Part shown: positions 5,728-8,314 of the stretch, one piece after another
How the letters are laid out: every line of letters starts with the position of its first letter
Position numbering within the stretch: position 1 is the first letter of the stretch
Origin: RGIG5057 sp964642045
GTDB taxonomy: Bacteria; Bacillota; Clostridia; TANB77; CAG-465
DNA length: 8,314 nt
Assembly (NCBI GenBank): GCA_964642045.1
Contig: CAZXLZ010000055.1
Span: 1 to 8,314, forward strand
Direction: 5' to 3'
The notes under the pieces: generated by a model
The model's database searches: none
Seen by the model: the letters and a program-made list of their open reading frames with translations, nothing else
Told to the model about the DNA's origin: nothing
Position numbers and translations under genes: made by a program

Positions 5728-6474
5728 ATGATTAAAATATTATATTTTTTAATACCTATTTTATTAGTTAAATTTTTCTTTTTTGCTAGTAAATATAATT
5801 ATAGCATAACAGTATTTTCTGGTCCAACTGGAAGTGGTAAAACTATGCTTGCTACTTCAATGGCTTTGAAACTTATAAAGCAAGGCTTACCCGTATATAG
5901 CACATACTATATTGCTGGTGCTAACAAGTTACCATACAATTTTTATGATTACAACTTTCCAGAAGAAAGTACCTTAATAATAGACGAAAGTCAAATTGGT
6001 CTTGATAGTAGAAATTTTAAAGAGTTAGTAAAAAACGGAGTATCAACTAAACTAAAAAATAAGTTATCTATGCACAGACATCAACATCTTGATATATGGT
6101 TTATAACTCAACAACCAGAGGAGATAGATAGTCAAATACGTAGATATTGTGGAAAACTTTTATATTGTAAGACTACTTTATTTAAACGTGTTTTTGATAT
6201 AAGTATTAAAGATAAAAGATTTAAGCTTAATATATTACCATACTTTCAATATTATGAAGTATGGCCTGACATAAATACTTATGAATTATATAAAAAGAGG
6301 ACAGACCCACATTTAAAACCAAAAGATTATTGTGTAAGACCTGCTTTTAAATTTATTACTAAGAAAACATATACTAGATATAACACATGTCAGCAAGATA
6401 CTAAATCTGCAAGACTTCCTATGATTATAACTCAAGCACATGATAATCCAAATGACTTAATCAATACAGGTTAA
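5728..6474 (+). CDS. zot: Zot/pI-family phage assembly ATPase
   Basis: 248 aa, ATG 5728 behind AAGGAG (5713-5718). Residues 4-20 form an N-terminal membrane segment, followed by the ATPase: Walker A GPTGSGKT (32-39), Walker B STLIIDE (81-87), and the family motif HRHQHLDIWFITQQPEEID (116-134). These identify the Zot/pI protein that uses ATP at the inner membrane to pull viral DNA off the ssDNA-binding protein and add coat subunits during extrusion. In Ff pI the membrane span follows the ATPase and a periplasmic domain reaches the secretin. Here the span comes first and there is no long outer domain, as suits a single-membrane cell. It follows the coat terminator and is the last plus-strand gene of the structural block. 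It is the surest marker of an inovirus in the window. Confidence 0.95.
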   Translation: MIKILYFLIPILLVKFFFFASKYNYSITVFSGPTGSGKTMLATSMALKLIKQGLPVYSTYYIAGANKLPYNFYDYNFPEESTLIIDESQIGLDSRNFKELVKNGVSTKLKNKLSMHRHQHLDIWFITQQPEEIDSQIRRYCGKLLYCKTTLFKRVFDISIKDKRFKLNILPYFQYYEVWPDINTYELYKKRTDPHLKPKDYCVRPAFKFITKKTYTRYNTCQQDTKSARLPMIITQAHDNPNDLINTG

Positions 6475-6493
6475 TTAGTAAAAATTAAAAGGG

Positions 6494-6559
6494 GTTGTCA
6501 AAATAACATAAATTTATTTGTAATATGCCATAATAATTAGTTTGACATCAATCGCCACC
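6494..6559 (+). repeat. Left arm of a ~65-bp inverted repeat
   Basis: The reverse complement of 7141-7202 matches this arm. Identical blocks include TTGTCAAAAT, AATATGCCATAATAATTA, TTTGACATC and AATCGCCAC, with a short variable part between the first two. The arms enclose about 580 bp with the two microgenes and the large hairpin. Confidence 0.85.
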
Positions 6560-6563
6560 AAAT

Positions 6564-6592
6564 TTGACAAATACCCAATAAAGTATTATAAT
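6564..6592 (+). promoter_or_regulatory. Consensus sigma-A promoter for a short hairpin RNA
   Basis: TTGACA (6564-6569), 17 bases, TATAAT (6587-6592), a perfect consensus on both boxes. Transcription would start near 6599, at the base of the hairpin 6597-6617. Confidence 0.75.
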
Positions 6593-6598
6593 AGAAGA

Positions 6599-6660
6599 GA
6601 GGGAGAAACTCCCTCTCATGGACTGAGGATTACCCAAAATCTCTTTCAGCCCATTTTTTT
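6599..6660 (+). ncRNA. Candidate ~60-nt structured RNA (primer or antisense RNA)
   Basis: The start is set by the consensus promoter upstream. Hairpin 1 is GAGAGGGAG-AAA-CTCCCTCTC (6597-6617), a perfect 9-bp stem. Hairpin 2 pairs ATGG and CTGA (6618-6626) with TCAG and CCAT (6646-6654), one mismatch, and is followed by seven T's (6654-6660), so it looks like a terminator. No coding capacity. The RNA overlaps the 3' end of the 34-aa minus-strand gene in antisense. It could prime minus-strand synthesis as in Ff phages, be a copy-control RNA, or simply be a terminator with a promoter. Confidence 0.5.
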
Positions 6661-6734
6661 ACGTTCATAAACTGTTTATGCAATCTTTTTCTGGTCTTAT
6701 GTTTATGCCATAAATATATTAGTCTTTTTAACAA
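6630..6734 (-). CDS. Minus-strand microgene, 34-aa highly basic peptide
   Basis: TTG start at 6734, eight bases after a perfect AGGAGG that overlaps the stop region of the 51-aa gene. The peptide is MLKRLIYLWHKHKTRKRLHK followed by QFMNVKKWAERDFG. It has about a dozen Lys/Arg residues and three His in 34, and no membrane segment. Such a charge suggests nucleic-acid contact, or an antimicrobial-like or membrane-active peptide. No family is recognised. The strong ribosome site and coupling with the upstream microgene are the reasons to believe it is translated; the TTG start weakens this only a little, as other genes here use TTG. Confidence 0.5.
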   Translation of the reverse strand: MLKRLIYLWHKHKTRKRLHKQFMNVKKWAERDFG

Positions 6735-6739
6735 TTTAA

Positions 6740-6895
6740 TCACCTCCTTTCAAAGCGTTCTAATTTCTCTAGTATTTCTAATTGTCTTAACTTTTTCAAA
6801 TCTCTTTTATATATATTTATTTCTCTTTTGTATTCTCTCCAATTTTCTCTATTTTCTACGAAATCACTTATCATTTTATTTAATTTACCAAACAT
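6740..6895 (-). CDS. Minus-strand microgene, 51-aa charged helical protein
   Basis: ATG at 6895 lies a few bases after AGGAGTGAT (plus-strand 6902-6910). The product MFGKLNKMISDFVENRENWR followed by a run of alternating Lys/Arg/Glu and Leu/Ile to RFERR is predicted as one long charged helix, possibly a coiled coil (residues 15-51). Its last codons, AGG AGG TGA, serve as ribosome site for the next microgene, so the two are translationally coupled. No close family is known to me; a small DNA-binding or copy-control protein of the phage origin region would fit the position. No good promoter was found directly upstream on this strand. Confidence 0.55.
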   Translation of the reverse strand: MFGKLNKMISDFVENRENWREYKREINIYKRDLKKLRQLEILEKLERFERR

Positions 6896-6930
6896 ACAAA
6901 ATCACTCCTTTTCTACAACGGCAGGCAGAT

Positions 6931-7069
6931 AATATAAATCTGTCAACCTTGACATATTAATGCAGCTATATATTATTTAAAATATGTCAAGAGTAGGAGC
7001 AAAGCGTCTCTTGACATATTTGGAATAATATATTATACTCAAAAAAGAATAATGGTTGACAGATTATAT
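6931..7069. repeat. Nested hairpin, candidate minus-strand origin / packaging signal
   Basis: Inner stem: 6968-6993 pairs with 7008-7033 over 26 positions with one mismatch and one G-T, around a 14-base loop TAGGAGCAAAGCGT; the 13 positions next to the loop match perfectly. Outer stem: AATCTGTCAACC (6937-6948) pairs perfectly with GGTTGACAGATT (7054-7065) and can extend through ATAT with a bulge. Two promoter-like pairs lie inside: TTGACA 6949 with TATTAT 6971 (16 bases) and TTGACA 7011 with TATACT 7034 (17 bases). A folded single strand would therefore present a largely double-stranded promoter, as in the Ff minus-strand origin or F plasmid Frpo. Size also fits the Ff packaging hairpin. Confidence 0.65.
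7011..7039 (+). promoter_or_regulatory. Promoter within the right arm of the large hairpin
   Basis: TTGACA (7011-7016), 17 bases, TATACT (7034-7039). The -35 box is fully in the hairpin stem, and no plus-strand gene follows it closely, so a replication-primer role is more likely than mRNA. Confidence 0.45.
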
Positions 7070-7140
7070 GACCCTATTTATTTGCTCTATAATAAAGCTT
7101 TATTTTTTGCTCTAATATCTCCTTGAACTACCAGTTACAA

Positions 7141-7202
7141 GTGGCGATTAGATGTCAAATATAATTATTATGGCATATTGCAAATATTCTAATTTTGACA
7201 AG
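7141..7202 (-). repeat. Right arm of the ~65-bp inverted repeat
   Basis: Inverted counterpart of 6494-6559; see that entry for the shared blocks. The stretch 7203-7264 that follows is AT-rich with the motif GGGTCTAATATTATTGG and holds no gene. Confidence 0.85.
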
Positions 7203-7264
7203 TGGGGTCATATTAGATTATATTTAAGGGTCTAATATTATTGGATTTTAGGTTTAATTTTTAC

Positions 7265-7290
7265 AAAAAAATACAGACTTATTTGTCTGC
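7265..7290 (-). terminator. Terminator of the minus-strand 79-aa gene
   Basis: On the minus strand GCAGAC (7290-7285) pairs with GTCTGT (7278-7273) around a six-base loop and is followed by A then seven T's. The stem overlaps the last codons and the stop. Confidence 0.75.
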
Positions 7291-7518
7291 ATTTTCTTGA
7301 TTTCTAGAGTTTCTTACTATTTCTTCTAGGTTATCATGATTTTCTCTTTGCATTCTTTCTTTTTCTAAGTTTAGTTTTATTCTCATATATAGGCCTATTG
7401 GGAATAGTAATAGTAATAATATTATTGCTAATAAACCTTGTCCACATAAAAATAATATAAAACATATTATTGCATATATTATTATAAATGCTACGTATTT
7501 TAAATATGTACTATACAT
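7279..7518 (-). CDS. Two-span membrane protein of unknown function, 79 aa
   Basis: ATG at 7518 behind GAGGTGAT on the minus strand. Residues about 6-25 (LKYVAFIIIYAIICFILFLC) and 27-45 (GLLAIILLLLLFPIGLYMR) are membrane helices joined by a short GQG turn, followed by a charged tail (KLNLEKERMQRENHDNLEEI... to NADK) predicted as cytosolic coiled coil. No family recognised. It is monocistronic with its own promoter and terminator and is transcribed against the phage genes, divergent from the 133-aa gene. That pattern is common for genes expressed in the lysogen, so a superinfection-exclusion, envelope or lysogeny role is plausible, but nothing in the sequence proves it. Confidence 0.75.
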   Translation of the reverse strand: MYSTYLKYVAFIIIYAIICFILFLCGQGLLAIILLLLLFPIGLYMRIKLNLEKERMQRENHDNLEEIVRNSRNQENADK

Positions 7519-7535
7519 ATTATCACCTCGCTTTT

Positions 7536-7564
7536 ACTATATAATGAAATAAAAAAATACTCAA
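7536..7564 (-). promoter_or_regulatory. Promoter of the 79-aa membrane protein gene
   Basis: Minus strand TTGAGT (7564-7559), 17 bases, TATAGT (7541-7536), 17 bases upstream of the start codon. Confidence 0.6.
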
Positions 7565-7578
7565 TTAGCGTTTATATT

Positions 7579-7606
7579 TTAGACATATTTCGACAAAACT
7601 CGACGG
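7579..7606. promoter_or_regulatory. Phased Spo0A-like boxes between divergent phage promoters
   Basis: TTTCGACAA (7588-7596) is the exact Spo0A box core in reverse. GAC steps recur at 7582, 7592 and 7602, i.e. exactly every 10 bases, with TTAGACATA and ACTCGACGG as weaker flanking boxes. Ten-base spacing is usual for tandem Spo0A boxes. The site lies between the -35 boxes of the 79-aa gene (minus) and the 133-aa gene (plus), so one factor could act on both. Binding is inference. Confidence 0.45.
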
Positions 7607-7623
7607 CAGTATATGACATATAT

Positions 7624-7652
7624 TTGACATAAAATGTACTTTGTGATATAAT
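7624..7652 (+). promoter_or_regulatory. Consensus promoter of the 133-aa gene
   Basis: TTGACA (7624-7629), 17 bases, TATAAT (7647-7652), a perfect match to the vegetative consensus, matched by the promoter at 1160-1188 in the remnant. Such a strong promoter suggests the gene is on in the lysogen. Confidence 0.8.
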
Positions 7653-7683
7653 GTTTACATAATACTACAAGAAAGGAGCAAGT

Positions 7684-8085
7684 ATGGAATGCGTTAATTT
7701 TGATTTTGACACATTTGATTTAGTATATATACTAAATTGTATAGCTTTAGTAAGAAACTTGTTATATAAGGGTGACACCTCGTTATTTGGAGATTATTTC
7801 AATAAAGGAGATTACACGGAGCATAATTGGAATTTATGGCTTATACAAAAAATGTTAATTCTAAAGGGGAATAAGTATATATATAATTCTAGGCGTGAAG
7901 ATATGTTTTGGGGACAATTAATATATTTAGAAGAAAACAAGTCATTAAATTCTTTTAATAATAATAAAAAAATATATAAAGAAAAAATAAAAATATTTGA
8001 AAAAAATTATGAAATGTCAAGCATTATAGAAAAACCCAAAAATATATATTTTAAATTTTTATCTAAATTTAAAAAATTAGCTTGA
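7684..8085 (+). CDS. Conserved phage-end protein of unknown function, 133 aa
   Basis: ATG 7684 behind AAAGGAG (7672-7678). The N-terminal part (MECVNFDFDTFDLVYILNCI, then ALVRNLLYKGDTSLFGDYF) looks helical; the middle has EHNWNLWLIQKMLILKGNK and SRREDMFWGQLIYLEE; the tail (about 95-133) is strongly basic (KKIYKEKIKIFEKNY... FLSKFKKLA). No signal peptide, membrane span or known motif is seen. A decayed homologue at 1221-1614 keeps the NCIAL-RNLLYKGD, FNK-x-YTEHNW and REDMF blocks, which are therefore likely functional. It sits next to the right attachment core with its own consensus promoter, and its stop codon overlaps the promoter for the replication operon. A role in lysogeny, immunity or control of replication is the best guess from position; function is unknown. 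Confidence 0.8.
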   Translation: MECVNFDFDTFDLVYILNCIALVRNLLYKGDTSLFGDYFNKGDYTEHNWNLWLIQKMLILKGNKYIYNSRREDMFWGQLIYLEENKSLNSFNNNKKIYKEKIKIFEKNYEMSSIIEKPKNIYFKFLSKFKKLA

Positions 8086-8110
8086 CAATATAAAAGTAGT
8101 GTAGTATTAT
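8082..8110 (+). promoter_or_regulatory. Promoter at the right phage end, reads through attP in the circular phage
   Basis: TTGACA (8082-8087), 17 bases, TATTAT (8105-8110); the TGA stop of the 133-aa gene (8083-8085) lies in the -35 box. Same structure as 1611-1639. In the circle it would drive the genes from 1808 on; in the prophage it faces out into host DNA. Confidence 0.65.
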
Positions 8111-8158
8111 TTAGTCATATTGAGTTGTTAATAAATGGGTTATTTTTTATGAATAAAA

Positions 8159-8176
8159 GATTGCGCAAAATACAAA
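8159..8176 (+). repeat. Right attachment core (attR), 18-bp direct repeat
   Basis: GATTGCGCAAAATACAAA, identical to 1705-1722. With the following TTTTGTGAAAT it has a layout like a Xer site: ATTGCGCAAAA, six bases TACAAA, TTTTGTGAAAT. Against the E. coli dif arms (GGTGCGCATAA and TTATGTTAAAT) I count 8 of 11 and 9 of 11 matches. At the left copy the second arm is GACTAACGAAA and matches poorly. Confidence 0.65.
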
Positions 8177-8314
8177 TTTTGTGAAATTGAGGTAAGGAGT
8201 ATTGACTAAAAGAACTATATATGTTATCATATTAGCATTAGTATGCTGATATTTAGCTATTCTTAATCTTATTTATAATAAATATTTATAGATTTTTATC
8301 TATTTTTATTTATT
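8177..8314. other. Right host flank, no gene seen
   Basis: AT-rich DNA after the attachment core. It has a possible promoter TTGACT (8202-8207), 17 bases, TATCAT (8225-8230), and a hairpin TATTAGCAT/ATGCTGATA directly after. A GTAAGGAGTATTG could start only a 14-residue peptide (MTKRTIYVIILALVC-like, stopped by TGA). No coding region is supported. Confidence 0.4.

Larger units (their letters stand above)
6475..7270. other. Phage intergenic control region (replication origins, packaging signal)
   Basis: This 0.8-kb stretch has no long gene on the plus strand. It holds a 65-bp inverted repeat at its edges, three or four TTGACA-type promoters, a short hairpin-terminator RNA, two minus-strand microgenes, a nested hairpin (6931-7069), an AATAAAGCTTTATT palindrome (7091-7104) and an ATATGACCC/GGGTCATAT pair (7066-7074, 7205-7213). 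About ten TTGACA/TGTCAA copies occur in it. In filamentous phages the largest intergenic region carries both origins and the packaging signal; placing them here is inference. Confidence 0.6.
1723..8158 (+). mobile_element. Integrated filamentous phage (inovirus prophage)
   Basis: Between the two 18-bp cores lie, in order, a small candidate ssDNA-binding protein, an HUH rolling-circle initiator, tiny membrane proteins, a pIII-like anchored adsorption protein, two small coat proteins without a leader, a terminator, a Zot/pI ATPase and a structured intergenic region. This order matches the replication, structure, assembly modules of filamentous phages, and about 6.45 kb is a normal size. A secretin (pIV) is missing, as expected for a host with one membrane. 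The in-frame stop in the adsorption gene raises doubt about whether it still makes infectious particles. The old remnant at 1160-1704 lies just outside the left end. Confidence 0.88.

Noticed and set aside
7230..7247. TAATATTATTGG, similar to the TAATATTAC nick site of geminivirus-type replicons
   Set aside because: In DNA this AT-rich such a match is expected by chance, it is not at the tip of a hairpin, and the initiator is of the phiX-A/gII type.
7654..7664. TTTACATAATA, which in reverse matches the second arm of Bacillus dif (TTATGTAAACT) and also occurs at 1190-1200
   Set aside because: The other arm matches poorly, and the motif lies within the homologous promoter block where it is at a fixed distance from the -10 box. 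The 18-bp core is a cleaner junction because sequence identity ends on both sides of it. It remains a second candidate.
8149..8187. Small frame MNKRLRKIQ... starting at ATG 8149 that crosses the attachment core and would read 17 codons in the circular phage
   Set aside because: No ribosome site, very short, and the two halves have no supporting pattern.
8199..8244. TTG-start 14-residue peptide in the right flank
   Set aside because: Too short to support; the same bases look like a TTGACT-17-TATCAT promoter.
1..8314. CRISPR array, tRNA, rRNA, insertion sequence or integrase
   Set aside because: No regularly spaced direct repeats, no cloverleaf or rRNA sequence, and no transposase or recombinase motifs in any frame.

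Overview
The window is very AT-rich with Gram-positive signals throughout: strong AGGAGG-type ribosome sites, TTG starts, TTGACA-17-TATAAT promoters and perfect Spo0A-box 9-mers. It reads as a low-GC, probably spore-forming Clostridia-type chromosome carrying an integrated filamentous phage (inovirus). Genus-level naming is not possible from sequence alone.

Left flank (1-~1150) is host DNA: the 5' end of a family 2 glycosyltransferase on the minus strand (1-89), then a DUF4190-like membrane protein (410-1006) with a Spo0A-type promoter and a good terminator. From about 1160 to 1722 lies the decayed right end of an older, related phage: a promoter, a broken copy (1221-1614) of the gene that is intact at 7684-8085, a second promoter over its stop codon, and an 18-bp core. 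The same order of signals recurs at 7624-8176. The 18-bp core (1705-1722 and 8159-8176) is identical in both places and brackets about 6.45 kb, a normal inovirus genome size.

The prophage starts with a replication module (79-aa candidate ssDNA-binding protein, 1808-2047; HUH rolling-circle initiator, 2058-2822) closed by a symmetrical terminator. A morphogenesis module follows: two tiny genes (47 and 30 aa), a pIII-like adsorption protein whose frame is cut by one in-frame TAA (3150-4202, continuing to 4667), three small single-span proteins (90, 29 and 56 aa), two tandem near-identical coat proteins (64 and 55 aa), a terminator, and the Zot/pI assembly ATPase (5728-6474). No secretin is present, as expected for a host without an outer membrane, and no integrase or transposase.

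From 6475 to about 7270 is the intergenic control region: a 65-bp inverted repeat (6494-6559 / 7141-7202), a promoter with a ~60-nt hairpin-terminator RNA, two overlapping minus-strand microgenes (51 and 34 aa), and a nested hairpin with a 26-bp stem that is the best candidate for minus-strand origin and/or packaging signal. After it come a minus-strand two-span membrane gene (7279-7518) and the divergent 133-aa gene of unknown function, separated by phased Spo0A-like boxes.

In the circular phage the promoter at 8082-8110 would read through the attachment site into the replication genes. In the integrated state that promoter is cut off and the remnant's equivalent promoter at 1611-1639 takes its place. 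The most notable observations are the Gram-positive inovirus itself, the dif/Xer-like attachment core with an older relative at the same site, the in-frame stop in the adsorption gene, the structured intergenic region, and the Spo0A-like boxes.
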